This document shows, piece after piece, positions 30,251 through 42,800 of a DNA stretch of 64,000 nt (its first letter is position 1; each line of letters begins with the position of its first letter). The translations under genes and the position numbers were made by a program. Source of the stretch: Enoplosus armatus (Eukaryota; Chordata; Actinopteri; Centrarchiformes; Enoplosidae); assembly GCF_043641665.1 (NCBI RefSeq), contig NC_092186.1, positions 13,272,001 to 13,336,000 on the forward strand, written 5' to 3'. A model generated the notes under the pieces. It had not been told where the DNA came from and did not search any database. It worked only from the letters and a program-made list of their open reading frames with translations.

Positions 30251-33249
30251 ATGATGGAGTGGAGTCAGTCGTTACAAGGACAACGTGATGCTTTCACCTG
30301 GTTCACAGAGTCCCAGCTCCGATCTGTGATCAAGAACGGCATAGTCCCAGAATGGTTTCATGGGATCATTTCCAGGAAGTAAGTTCACAAAGTATATCAG
30401 CGTCCACCATCTATGGCAGTCGGTGGCAGACAGGGAGGAATGTGGAAAGCCATGTTTTAGAATTTGTACACGTACATGTTGTGTTCCAGCATGCAGTGAT
30501 TGTTTTCAGTGAATTGCTAAAGTAAAAAATTGTTCATATATTCTGTTAATGCTTTATGTCTTTAGGATACATCATGTTTTTTGTATTCACTGTATATATG
30601 ATATTAATGTCAGGTTAAAAAGAGTAAAGTAAAAATCTCAAACCTCCAAAATTTTTTGGAAGTAATATAAACTTTTCATTTTTATCAACCCCTATGTAAG
30701 CATGTGCTCCTTTATGCCAACAGAGATATCCTACTTTTCCTCCATTTTTTTAGACAAGCAAAACTAGACCACTGCATCTTTTAGCTCCAGGTTTACTTCA
30801 TTAAACACTGATTATACAGGTTTATTTATGATACACATCAATCATAGATTTGTCAGTGAAGTAGCCTCTTGAATGGTGGACTTTTACCCTTGTAATACTT
30901 ATTGCATTTATGCTTCCTCCACACCCAGAGTACACATTCACAACTTTGTATAAGGGATGATATATGTGGATTACTATTAGGCATGGTGTACTCCAACAGT
31001 TTACTTTATTGACAAGATTATAATGCACAGTATGTATCAAGTCAAGTCCATGCACGGTAAGAACATGTTGTTCTGTGTTGAAAGCTGACCTTGTTTCCTT
31101 TCTGTTTTAAGATGACAAACTCCCAGGGTGACTTTCCCTGCAAATTGAATCCAGCTCCAGTTCACACACAATGCCACCCCATAAAATTGCCACATCATTT
31201 ACAGATTACAGTGCATGTGTGAAAGGGGCTTTTGTCTGTGGTAATTTGGGCATGTTAATTATTTGTGCAGGACAGCAGAGGAACTGCTCATGTCCAAGCC
31301 TCCTGGCTACTTCCTCATCAGAGTCAGTGAGAGCAGGATTGGCTACACTCTCTCATACCGGTGAGTGTTTGCAGGATTAAAGGGGCCTTATTTCACCATT
31401 TACACTCAGTCCAACCTCAGTCCTGCCCTGTTCACTCTTCTTGATATATCCTCTCTATGTCTTTGCCCCTCAGTGCTGGGGACCGCTGCAGACATTTTAT
31501 GATTGATGCATTGGAGGACGGCCATTACACCATAGCAGGGGAGAACATTCGGCACCGGTTCCTGCAGGACCTGGTGGACTTTCATCGTAGGACTCCCATC
31601 ATGCCTTTCACTGAGGTGCTGACTGTTGCTTGTGGACAGGTTAGGAAATGTTTTAATATCCTACCTGCATACAGGCGCCTAAACTGAACAGTCACTCCAT
31701 ACAACATAGATTTGAAATTAACAAAATTTAACTGTCTAAATTACAATAAAGCATGAGGACTACATATTTGCTTTTCGGCATTTACAGTGCACGCATTTAG
31801 AGTTAAAACTGAGTCACCATTACTGTTCGAAACCATGATATTTGCTTATTAGCTTGTCACCTCTGCACCATGCAAAAACAGTCACAAACTGTTCTGTTTT
31901 TCTCCCTCTCTTTCTGTAAGACCTCAAATGACAAGACTGACTATGCAGAACTACTGTTTCCCCAAAGACATCCGAACCCTAACACAAGTTTGCTACCTAA
32001 TATCTTCCTGCATCCCAGCGTAAGTCACCCAATATCACCAGAGGATGTCCCACCTGCCCTTCCTTATCGACCAAATATCATGAGGAACTCTGCAGTCCTG
32101 TCTCCAAACAGACTTTACCCAAGTCTGGAGGAAGAATTTACACATGTCACCTCCCCTTATCCAGCCACGGTAATGATGATCTTAGTAGAGTGTTTTAGAT
32201 ATTTTCTGTTGCTAAAACTGTTAACTGATGGCATGTTTTACTTCTTAAGATAAAAGATATCCAAATATTGTGAGATCAAAGTGATTCTCAAGACATTTCA
32301 AAGGTTTTTATTGGAACCAGCTTCCTGCTTGTAACTAACAAGATGCTGGTGATGGGTCCTATATGAACATATTGTTTTCTCCCAAACTTTGAACAGTTTT
32401 GGTTGTTTCACATGAGAGATTTCTGTTGTTTTTGACACTGGTTTGAAGTGGGCAGGGCTGAGCAGGAAATGTCTTTTGATGACTTTTGTGCTCAAATCAG
32501 ATTTTAGCCATCCTTCAAAATCTGATGACAGTTGTGGGAGCTGTGTCCTTGCTTTGCCAGGCCACTGTCAATCAAATCTGATGAAACCACACCCACACAG
32601 TGCTCCTAAACTCCTAAAAACTAACTATGGAGTGTTTTTTATTTAGTCATGATTACTTAATGTCTAAGAGATATACCTGAGATTTGAAACAAAACAGCTT
32701 TAATATTTAACAGCTTTAATGTAAAGAGTCTTTTTATTTTCTAACAAATTTCTGTGCTGTATGTTTCACGTTTATGATCTCCAGCCAGTTCCAATGACCA
32801 GAAACAGATATACAGCCAACAACCCTCCATCCAACCAGCCTCCTGAGGTCCCTGCTCGGAGCTCTGTTCCTCCCCTGAAGCAGAACCAGGCTTGTATCAG
32901 AACGGTATCTGCGCCCGAGAGTCCCTCCATACCCACTGAACACACATTCGGCACCAACATCCAGTCTGCAAAGATCCAGGAAGCAAAGTCGTCAGTCGTC
33001 ACCAACCTAAAGAACCTCAAGAAGAAATTCCAAAAGAAGAGAAGCACGTCGCAGGAGTTTATGTACGCAGAGATTGATATGGAGGCGACTGACATGAGTG
33101 GAAACACTGAGAATGAGTACCATGAGATCACAGGGGAGCAGACCTTCAATGATCCACCATTTTCTTACACTTGTACTGATGTGAGACTGACTGATGGAGG
33201 GTTACCTCAGGAGTACCTCGCACCTCCCCCTTTCGCCCCAGGCTACTGA
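30251..33249 (+). CDS. hsh2d: Haematopoietic SH2 domain-containing protein
   Basis: HSH2D is a cytosolic adaptor of T and B cells that binds phosphotyrosine through one SH2 domain. Five coding exons: 30251-30378, 31271-31360, 31474-31639, 31921-32169, 32785-33249; in-phase total 365 residues (human 352). The SH2 domain spans about residues 34-125: VPEWFHGIISRKTAEELL, then GYFLIRVSESRIGYTLSYR with the phosphotyrosine-binding Arg in FLIRVS, and CRHFMIDALEDGHYTIAGE. A proline-rich middle (PALPYRP, PPLKQ) offers SH3 ligands, and a basic stretch NLKKKFQKKR follows. The end, LPQEYLAPPPFAPGY, matches the human LPEEYQQPPPFAPGYC, which fixes the identity. Either of two adjacent ATGs (30251, 30254) could start it. 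GTAAGT at 32020 is a possible second donor. Confidence 0.93.
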
Positions 33250-33283
33250 TACACAACTGTTTCCCTAGAAAGTCATGTACAGA

Positions 33284-33458
33284 TGGATTAATTTTGTTAC
33301 CTATGGACAGAGCCAGGCTCACTGTTCCACCCTGTTTCTTGTGTTTTTGTGCTAAGCTAAGCTAACAGGCTGCTGGCGGTAGCTTCATATTCGCCATTCA
33401 ACTCTCAGCAAAAAAGCAAATAAGTGTATCTCCCAAAATGTCAAACTATTCCTTTTTG
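33284..33458 (+). repeat. Palindromic dispersed repeat, copy 3 (hsh2d 3'UTR)
   Basis: It contains TGGACAGAGCCAGGCTCACT, GTGCTAAGCTAAGCTAACAG, GCTGCTGGCGGTAGCTTCAT and CCCAAAATGTCAAACTATTC, matching the right half of copy 1 in the same orientation. It starts about 35 bp after the hsh2d stop and so probably lies in the 3'UTR. Confidence 0.75.
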
Positions 33459-34161
33459 TGAGCTTGCACTATACAGTGGGCAGACTACCTCTTTTTTTCC
33501 TTTACATAACTGAATCAAAGCTGCAGAAGCTTGAATGATGTTGTTTAGGACTCAGCTGAGTCAAGTATATAACTATAAGTTAAGTAAGTTAAGGCTGTTG
33601 CTCCTCTTTTGCAAAGTGTAAAGAAAGAGTATAACATAGATTGAACTGCTGCCTTCATGTGACTGTAATAAGTGCCAGTGACATGTGAATGCTTTCTTTT
33701 TTATGTATTTGTTAGTTTATTCAACAGATAAACATTGTGAGTTGACTAGGATTTTAAATTCAACATTTCAATGTTTTTACATGCCTCTTTGGGAACGTAA
33801 TGTAAGTATGAAAGGGCAGCAGGAGGAAATTTTATGCAGCTTATGTAAATCAGACATGACGTGGTCAATATCAGCTGCTTTGACTACAGGACATATTCTG
33901 TACTGTGGCACCAGATGCAGATCTGTTATCATTAATATGACGAGGGAAGAAATATACATACAGGTAGAAACATACAGGTGAGTCAAATTCACCTTTAGCT
34001 TCTGGACATGGAGGACAAATGGTTTGGTTTGTACTCATAACAGCTAAAGATGAGGATTATGAAGCATCGAGACCACGTTATCTCAACAATATTTCACATC
34101 TGTGTCTATGACTGAATAATATATCTGTAATAGGCACTGAATTATGTTACATGACTGGGCT

Positions 34162-34167
34162 AATAAA
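34162..34167 (+). terminator. hsh2d: Candidate polyadenylation signal of hsh2d
   Basis: AATAAA about 0.9 kb after the stop, followed by a GT/T-containing stretch (CTGTTCAATCTGTATTGG). It is the first clear AATAAA downstream. Confidence 0.4.
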
Positions 34168-34426
34168 TAACCTTTGAAAACTGTTCAATCTGTATTGGTT
34201 TCCAAGGCTGTTATGGCTGTTCTGCAGTCTGTTTCATGGCACATAATTAATATTACTCTACCTTCTGTCTGCTGTTTAAAACAAGAGACGTATGTGATTT
34301 TGAGCATGAAAAATCAGGAAAACACCATTTTATTCACCCATAGACATGATTTCAGTTTCTGCTCTACCTCTATGCAGTTCCTCCTGTCCCCTCTCCTCTT
34401 CTTCCTCCCTTGCGTCACTTCTCACT

Positions 34427-34492
34427 CTGATCAGAATCAGAATTAGAATCAGAAATACTTTATTGATCCCCGGGGGGAAATTATACAATCTT
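34427..34492. repeat. Dispersed repeat fragment (ATACTTTATTGATCCC)
   Basis: The phrase AGAATCAGAAATACTTTATT followed by GATCCCCGGGGGGAAATT is a very common non-coding teleost repeat terminus. Only this short end is present. Confidence 0.6.
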
Positions 34493-34499
34493 CTTTGCA

Positions 34500-34680
34500 T
34501 GTTATGGCTTCTGTGATGTCCTGGTCGCTCAGTGATGAGGTGTGCGCTGTGGTGGTGTAATGACCTGGGTTTTAATTCAACCAGGAACCTGTGCGACATG
34601 GCAGTCCCTTTCTACCCCAGACTGACCTGTCTCCTTTTACTGTAAATGTTCTCATAAAGAGCCAAAAAAAATATGTAAAG
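34500..34680 (+). repeat. tRNA-derived SINE-like element
   Basis: GGTCGCTCAGTGATGAGG resembles an A box, and GGGTTTTAATTCAACCAGG resembles a degenerate B box. The tail carries CCTGTGCGACATGGCAGTCC and ends in an A-run at about 34663. It fits an old, inactive SINE. Confidence 0.5.
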
Positions 34681-35879
34681 GGCGTTATGATTTGCTTGTT
34701 GTTTTCAGTAATTTGATCATTTGTTGAGTCATTCTTCTGTTATTTCTTATATTTTTTATGATATTACCCATTATAAACCCATTAATCTTAATGAATTAAT
34801 AGTTTAACGTCTGACAGTGTCCATGGTTGGGATTATCTGGTGTATGGTAGTCAAATCAGTTCAGAGCTCTCCCTCCCACTCGAAGAGAAAACACTTTTCT
34901 CATTATAGACTACCATCTAGTGGTAGGAAACCACATCAGATGCTCAAAGAGTACAGTGATGGTGTTCAGTTCCTTCGTGTAATATACCACAATGTAAAAG
35001 TATGCCATTTCAAGTCTGCATTTAAATTCTTAGTATTTAGATGACAGCGTGCACTTGAGCTGGCATGGACTCCACAAGTCATAACTTCTTGTGTTAAATG
35101 TTTCTGAATCCTGAAACTTTGTGATTATTTCCAGGTTTTCGTGAAAATATTTGAGATTTTTAATGTGGTCTCAGACTTTTGGACCCCACACTATATATGT
35201 ATCCTAAAAGGACTCAAGTAAAGCCCTCAAGTTGAATTTAAATTGCATTTAAATACAGTCTTAAATAAAAGTACAAATATACAAATTGAGGAGTCCGATT
35301 GGTGACAGGAAAAAACAAATAGATAACCATTTAAGAATTATAAAAATAACTCTTTCTGTGATTATCTCATCCTCTTTTAGATAATAAATTCAAACTCTGA
35401 CTACTTTGAATAGCCTAACTATGTTGTAATTATGAATTCCTTCACTATTTTTATTATTGTTTTTTTTTCTATTTCCTGGTGGTAATTGGCTTCCATACAA
35501 ACGAGATTGTAATTTGGAGAGTAAAAATAAAGCAAACCAAACAAACTGTTCCTTGCAGCTCCATAGTTGTCCAATTGACAATGTTGATTGAAAGCTGAAT
35601 GATTGACTACATGCACATACAATTTATCAAAACTAGTTAGTGTAAAATTAGTTAGGCCTACTTACCATCTCGATGCTCATATTACTGCATGCCAAAACGT
35701 AAAGAGGGCTACAAGACTTGTGTTGGTATCTTTCAGCATATTGTGTCAAGTAGATGGGCTGGACTATAGAGGATCACGAAGGAGGTCACTATTTGCCAGT
35801 TCCTTTTAAGGGAAACACTCAGCCTTGTCCCGGGACACACGGAGAACCAACAATCCCTTGGAGAGTTTGATTTGTAACG

Positions 35880-36136
35880 CATGTCTTCACAGTCAGCGGG
35901 GCGACGGCCAACCATCAAACACCGCCCTCCCTGGCTACCCCGTGCAACAAAACGCGCAGAGTTGATAAACTGGGAGGCGAAGTGACGTCATCTGGGAAGC
36001 CGTTGGTTTCCAGCCAGGGATCAGCCTACGGCTACTCGTGTAGTGATCTAGAAAGATCTAGGATCCTTTTTCACCAACAACAGTTGCTGCAAGTTTCTAA
36101 GTTACGTTTTTTTACCCTCAACATCCTCGCAGCACC
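35880..36136 (+). promoter_or_regulatory. tax1bp3: CpG-enriched promoter region of tax1bp3
   Basis: The stretch contains GGGGCGACGG, AACGCGCAG, GCGAAGTGACGTCATC (a CRE-like TGACGTCA) and several further CpGs in an otherwise CpG-poor window. It ends in the leader CCTCGCAGCACC just before the ATG. The full TGACGTCA palindrome at about 35983-35990 is the CREB/ATF site consensus. Confidence 0.5.
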
Positions 36137-38168
36137 ATGTCTTTCGTCCCAGGACAGCCGATGACTGCTGTTGTGGTAAGTTTGGGAGTCGGGCTGTTTT
36201 TATTCAACGGGACTCCATCTCCATTGTTCAGCGTCTGGTCCGACGTTAACGTAAAACCGTATCAGTACAAAACCCGGAATTAACTAGCTAATGGTAGTTA
36301 GCCACGGTGCTTTCACTAACTTTAGCTATCTATGGTAACGCTAACTGCAACATGACTTTCTTTGTTTAGCTGAAGTGTTACACTGGGGAAGCAGCTGACT
36401 TCGTCGGCAGACATATAATAGCATTTTCCATGTCTCTAAACGTCCGTTAGCCAGTGACTGAGTGGTAAATTGAACCAAATAACTCGTTAAATCACTGTGT
36501 CAGGAAATGGGGCATTGAAATGAGATAGAAACTGTAGCTAACATATTGTCGTTGACTGTTAATTAAAAGCCACGTGAATGTCTTGACAGCTAACTACTCT
36601 TACATATGGAAGACACCATCGGTGTGATTCAGTCTCCCTGGTCGACTTTCACGCAAAGTTACAGAAAATAAAGTACTGCGCTGCATGAATTACCACAATT
36701 GCAAGTAGGTCTTCATGATTAAGCCAATGAAGTGGTAGATATGACTGGGATAGCTGGGATTTGGCCAGGCCAGGGTTGCAAAAAGATTTGCAATGATGTC
36801 ATATGTGAGGGGTGTGGATCAGCAGGTAAGTGTTAAGGAAGCATGCATGTCAACTTCCTTACTAGAGTCCGCTATCAATGCCAGGCCTATTAAGTTTGTA
36901 TATCATGGATATTTAACATTATAGTTAGCAAGTGCTTGGATAAATAAATTAAAGCAGCACTGTGTTGTTTGTAAAAACTCGGTCAACAATCTATATTAAT
37001 AGGATTTAATCTGCATTGCAATTAAACATCGCCCGTTCAGTCAACATATTGAAATATGTCTTATTTATAGTTTGTCAGTTGTTTTGGTGAGAGAGTGATA
37101 GAAGGTCTACCAGTCAGGTTTATAAACCTGTTTTTACAGGGGGAGAGAGAAATGTGTTGCAGTGCCTGCAAGTCCTGACTGACTGACTCTTACTCAGTAT
37201 TAACAAAGCTCCAGACATCCTCAGGCTTCATTGTATCAGCCACAACACTCAATGAATGTCTGGTTATTCAACACCACTCACACAGGCCGTCTTTGTGTTG
37301 AGGAGTGTTGTGAGGAATCCTACTGTCAGAGTCGTCCATCCATCTGGTTAGTGAGCCTACAGCTGCTTGTCAGTGTAAAGGGCAGTGCTTCACTAATAAA
37401 GTCTCTGTTCCAGTGTGCACTTCAATTACTAGAGAAGAGCCTCTGAAACCCACCGTTTGTCATCTGCTGAAATGTGTCTGGTGGATAAATCAATGCTCAC
37501 TGGATGGTAACCTGCCTGTATACATTAACTTTCCTGTTTTTGCTTTTTTTTTAGCTTTTGCACAGTGTTTAACAAACAGTTAGATTCATGTTGCAGCTAT
37601 GGTTATTGACAGTTACCACATAAGAACATCCAGGGTGACACAAACACATTTTTGTGCTTTTATTTATTTTCTGCCAAATAATAATTTATATAATTTCAGG
37701 AACTGATGGTTTTTAGTTGGACATTTACATCTAACAAACTGTTCTTCCTCTCATAAAGTAAGAACTGGAGTCTCTTTAATCAACAAGAATAGTAATGTAC
37801 AAGAACTTGTCTCAGTGACACTGATGCATAGAAAATATTGACACAGTTCTGCAGCACTGATTTCTGACACATGCTGCCAGTATCCAGCATACACTGTTTT
37901 CCTGATCAGGGACTTGTCAGTATGTAACAGTGGTTATAAACAAATATTTTGTGTATCTGGGTTTTTTAATTGGCCGTCTAATGCTCCATCAAGATCAATC
38001 TAATTTAGTTTTTTTCCTCTCAAACAGCAAAGAATTGAGATCCAGAAGTTGCGGCAGGAAAATAATCTGATCCTGGGCTTCAGCATTGGAGGAGGGATAG
38101 ACCAGGACCCTGGACAGAACCCCTTCTCTGGGGACAAGACTGATAAAGTAAGTTCATTTATATATTTT

Positions 38169-38228
<60 letters not shown>

Positions 38229-39281
38229 TATATTCAACTAGTCGACTGAAAGAAAATTTACTATTTTTAAAATCAATTATTGTTTTGAGTGTTTCATCAA
38301 GCAAAACCAAGAATGTGTTGGTTCCAGCTTCTCAATGTAAAAATTTGCAGCTTTCGTTTGTTTTATTTAATCGTAAATTGAATATCTTTGACTTTTGGAC
38401 TGTTGGTTGGCAAAAAAAAATCAATTAATCAAGAAAATAATTGGCAAATTGATCGAAATAATGGTTTGTTGCAGTCATAGTTCAGGAGTTATTGTTGGTT
38501 TATGTGCTCAATATTAGAAGCCACTTTTATTACTATGAATAATGATCAGCATTAGACTCCTGCATTCTCACAAGACATTGAGTTATTGGATCCCTAAATG
38601 CAGCATGAATAAACTGTCATCCTATCATCTTCTTGGGCTGAATTTTCCCTCATCAAAGTTATGAATCGTTTTAATGTCACTATCATAATTTGCTTGTTTG
38701 CAATAGTCAGACATTACAGAGAAAAGAGATTTAAGTGTAGATAAAGATTGAAAATATGTGTTACTTTCACAATGTGGATAATGTTTAGGACGTCCGTAGA
38801 CAATGGCAATTTACTTTTTAGATTGTCTGTATTGGTTGCACAGCTGTGATCTGATGAAATAATGAATGTGTTTGTGTGGTCCAAAGGGCATCTACGTGAC
38901 CAGGATAACACCAGGAGGACCAGCAGAGATCGCAGACTTGAGGATGGGAGACAAAATAATGCAGGTGTGTAGTGAAATAGAGCTTTGGTCTAGATCCACT
39001 AGATGGCACCATGTGTACACTCGAGAGTCAGACACGGTTAGCTGTGCATCAACTTGTCCAACTGTTAATCAACTAAAATGTGAGAAAATGGCTACAGCTT
39101 TACTCAAACCAAATTCTGTTCTTCCTCCCAGGTGAACGGCTGGGATATGACCATGGTGACCCACGACCAGGCTCGTAAAAGACTAACAAAGAAGAAAGAG
39201 GACGTGGTGCGGCTGCTGGTAACCAGGAGGTCTTTGGAGGAAGCTGTCAAACACTCTATGGGCAATGGCCCCCGACAGTAA
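36137..39281 (+). CDS. tax1bp3: Tax1-binding protein 3 / TIP-1 (single PDZ protein)
   Basis: TAX1BP3 is almost nothing but one PDZ domain. It binds C-terminal class I motifs (for example on beta-catenin and Kir2.3) and acts as a competitor of scaffolds. Four coding exons: 36137-36175, 38028-38147, 38887-38964, 39132-39281; in-phase total 128 residues (human 124). The product starts MSFVPGQPMTAVVQRIEI. Its PDZ carboxylate-binding loop is NLILGFSIGGGIDQDP, followed by GIYVTRITPGGPAEIADL and GDKIMQVNGWDMTMVTHDQA; the His of THDQA is the usual class I selector for Ser/Thr at ligand position -2. The tail LEEAVKHSMGNGPRQ is a few residues longer than in mammals. Identity is secure. Confidence 0.97.
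38172..38222. repeat. (AT)n microsatellite
   Basis: AT dinucleotide run just after the tax1bp3 exon 2 donor, ending in a short CA run. Confidence 0.9.
38236..38480 (+). repeat. Dispersed repeat, 'AATCGATTAGTCGAT' family, copy 2 (tax1bp3 intron)
   Basis: Shares ACTAGTCGACTGAAAGAAAA, GGTTCCAGCTTCTC, TTGAATATCTTTGACTTTTG and GGACTGTTGGTTGGCAAAA with the copy at 5605 in the same order and orientation, and ends in TCAATTAATCAAGAAAATAA. Confidence 0.75.
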
Positions 39282-39980
39282 CGTAGTGGCGCTACTTATA
39301 ACCACAGACTAATGCAATAGCCAAGAACCGAACTCTCATATACTGAGACTCCCACTAATTCAAACAATGGTTGCACCATGGCCTTTATAACTACGTCAAT
39401 GCAAAAATATTCCACAGACCACATCGTATCGTTTAATATTTAGGCGACATATCCAGATGCCCGAGTCTGCACAGCTCTTACTCATTCTGATCAATCATTG
39501 GCAAATGACAGGGTGCTCTTTCTTTCCATACACAATCAAACTCATCTCAAAGTACGGTGTAGTGCTTTACTTGTTATATATATCTTTGTAGCATATCCAC
39601 ATGCACCTTCTGAAATATGGGGCAATCCAAAACGTTTTCAGCTGTACACGTTCTCAAAAACATTTAATCTGAATCTGTTCTCAAATTCACTTTCAGAAAT
39701 CAGTGCTTGCATATCTCTCTGCTGTACATCGATTTTAAGTTGAGTAATAGTGCTGCATACTTGATTCATTCCCACTTAGGAGATATTTGCCAAATGTCCT
39801 CAATCCATGCTTGACAGGAGTTCTTTGGGAGCAATCAAAGTCCTTCTTGATGCAAGGTTTAGAACAGCTTTGATCCTTTTTGCCTACAGCTGGCCAAAGT
39901 TGGTCTTGATGGTTTGGATGCATCAAGAGTGTTCATTGCTGTTTATTGTATCTTTAATGATCAACGTTTCATCTCATTTA

Positions 39981-39986
39981 AATAAA
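39981..39986 (+). terminator. tax1bp3: Candidate polyadenylation signal of tax1bp3
   Basis: AATAAA in an A-rich run about 0.7 kb past the stop, the first clear signal. Confidence 0.45.
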
Positions 39987-42172
39987 AAAAAATGATTACA
40001 GCGTCAAATGCCAAAGTAATAGCCAAGGCACTGTGATCAAAATATGTGAAGCAGTGTTTATAATCATTTCAAACTGTACAAAGTCTGTACAACAAACCAT
40101 ATACCTGTATGCACAATATTTTAATGCATACTAATGTCTTTTCACTAATGATCCTCTTACTGATGCATGTTTCTGTCTATTTATCTTGCTTTTTGTTGAT
40201 GTCCATTGCACATGTGGTAAAGTAACATCTTCTCTCTCTGTGTCTCCGCCTGCTAAAGTAACAACACAGTTCAAAATGCACATTTTCTTCCAAGTTACAC
40301 TAATTATGTCTCATACGAACAACATTCCACAAGCTGGACTTACTTTGGGTTATTTTCAATATATTCACTCTCTACTATCAGCAATTATCAGCAAGAGAAA
40401 GTTGGTTAATTTGCTGTTGATGCAAACAAACCCACTAGTTTCACACTGGAATCGGCTACATTCAGATTGTCTCAACCTGTAAAATGTTCTCACATTGTTT
40501 ATTGTCAATGACCAAAAGTCCAAGTCGAAACTGAATGAATGTTTTCTGATAGCTGGGAATGAGCACAGCAGCCTTAAATTAATACTTAATACCACTAAGT
40601 TTAATGATACCTGTTTGTTTCTATTTTCCAGTATAGTTTCTGTAACACAGCAATGACTGCATAACACTGCAGATGAGTGATTTAGTACTAATCATGAACA
40701 GTATTTTTGCTTTGAAATGTTACAGTACTGAAATTGTTATTACAATACTAATCTTATATTTTTGGGTGATGGCTCTTATACTAGTGGTATATAGGATAAT
40801 ATGTTTTGTATGTGTTTAATAGAACCATTTGATATCCTTATCTAAAAATCAAGTTTGTACAATTTAAGTTTTCATTCCAAAACGAAATATCCATTGTAAA
40901 AAAAATCCAGGGATCAGCTTAATCAGCCTTTTTGTTGATAAAGTAATAATGCATTATGCTGATATAACGATATAAATGACTGTTAAAGGTACAGTTTGTG
41001 TAAAGAAATGTCTCATAATGTGTCTAAGGAGTCAAAATATGAAACTAACTAACACTTTCACAATAAACCATCTTGGAATGAAACCTTATTTCAATCAAAC
41101 AGTGATTATTTCCTCCAGGGATCGTTTCATTAAAATGTTATAATATTGGATCTTTTGCAGGAAGAAGCAAACATTTGAGAAAAGCCAGAACAAATATGAT
41201 TTGTTTAACAGAAATATAAATATTTTTATTATTATATTTTTTATTCCTTGTATCATCTTAGAACCCTAATAAGTTCGGGACCACTGCTTTACAGAATTTC
41301 AACACAGTGGTACATTTATTAATGAGGCGAATCACTCACAGTATTTTGAATTATGTCTGTCTGCCTCCACATTTTGTACATGTAAAGGAGAGCACAAACG
41401 TTTTGCATTTGATTGTATACAATTTACTATATGAATGATTCTCAGATATAAAAAGGAAAAATGAAACATGCCTGTCTACCATTTATTGATAAAGCACCAA
41501 TATAACATGATCTATTTTTTACCCCTCTCCTCTCCACACTGCAAAGCCTTTTTTTATTTTATCTTAGAAGCCTGATATAAAGTAATCAGCTGACATTTCA
41601 AAGCAAAGAATCTATTCCCTGACCTTTCTGTGTTTACCAAGGCATTTTGATACAGAGAGCTTTCTCCACTTTCATCTCTTAAATATGTGAGCCTGGAACC
41701 AATCACCTGCCTTTGAACTGAGGACTCGGGGAAACAGTTCACGATGCAGCAAAATGAGAAAAACTATTGGCAGAGAGTGACTTGCTATTAAAAAAGCTTG
41801 AGAGAAAAGTTTGATTTTAATGTGATGCACCAATTCATTTTGGATTTTGGCTTTTTAGGAGGACATATTCCTCCTTTTTCTCTCCTAAGCAGTCACAGAA
41901 GTGAAAGAACGAGCAAATAAGATATATTTCCAATTCTTGGGTCACCCAATGCCATTCAATAGCTATTAGCTTTTGAAAGCTATTATAATATAATGTGCTA
42001 GCAAGGAGCTGTCTGTTTTCTGAGGGCCAAACATAGCTGAGCTGAACTTGCTGTGTAATATTTTAGTCTTAAGTCTTAAAATAACACCTGGTCTGTGTCA
42101 CACAGGAGAGGGTCGATTTAGGGCAATGCTGAGCTAATATCCCCCCTTTGAGAAATAATTGATGAGCAAACC

Positions 42173-42196
42173 GTGTGTGTGTGTGTGTGTGTGTGT
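42173..42196. repeat. (TG)n microsatellite
   Basis: Perfect TG run in intergenic DNA. Confidence 0.9.
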
Positions 42197-42786
42197 TAGC
42201 GCGCCTGTTATTTTTGTCCCAGCTACAGAAGGAAGCATGCTCCATTCCACTTGCCTGGGCATCATAATGATATTACTCCACGTTATGAGACAATAAAGTG
42301 GTTGCACAAACATCTCAGCCAGCGCTCAGTCGCACAATGTGAGTTTGCTCTCACCAGTACCACAACATCAACACATAGCAAGTTGCTAGGTAACTAATGG
42401 ATAGATATGTGTAAGCAATGACTACCCAACTTCATTACAGGAGGTACTGTGTGCCATAATGCAATCGCATTTACAAATTATGGTTACTCTTCATAATTTT
42501 GTTGCAGTGGTCCTCAGATGGACTTTATTGATTTGTTTGACTTGAATCTATTTAAATATATATATTGTATTCATTTATACACTTATCAAACCTTTTATAA
42601 ACTCACAAAAAAAATCCCATCAAACTAAACAAAATAGTTGAATGTTGCGCCACAAGAATGTAATTTCTACTATCTAAAAGACAACGCAGAGATAAATGTT
42701 CCTCCCTGCAGGCGGGTGAATAATTACACTATCTAACTGTGGATCATACATGATCCTTGCCTCCCACGTTATGGCAGGATAATTGT

Positions 42787-42800
42787 GTTGCCATGGCGAT
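42787..42800 (+). promoter_or_regulatory. Possible RFX X-box-like site
   Basis: GTTGCCATGGCGAT resembles the RFX X-box (GTTGCC, 2-nt spacer, GGCAAC) with two mismatches in the second half. It lies about 3.8 kb upstream of slc1a6 exon 1. Single motif matches are weak evidence. Confidence 0.25.

Larger units (their letters stand above)
33250..36136 (+). other. hsh2d 3'UTR and hsh2d-tax1bp3 intergenic region
   Basis: Holds the palindromic repeat at 33284, a likely hsh2d AATAAA at 34162-34167, the repeats at 34427 and 34500, and an AT-rich remainder. From about 35880 it becomes CpG-richer as it enters the tax1bp3 promoter. I see no coding exon. Confidence 0.6.

Noticed and set aside
32772..33149. 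125-codon minus-strand frame
   Set aside because: Shadow of the last hsh2d coding exon.
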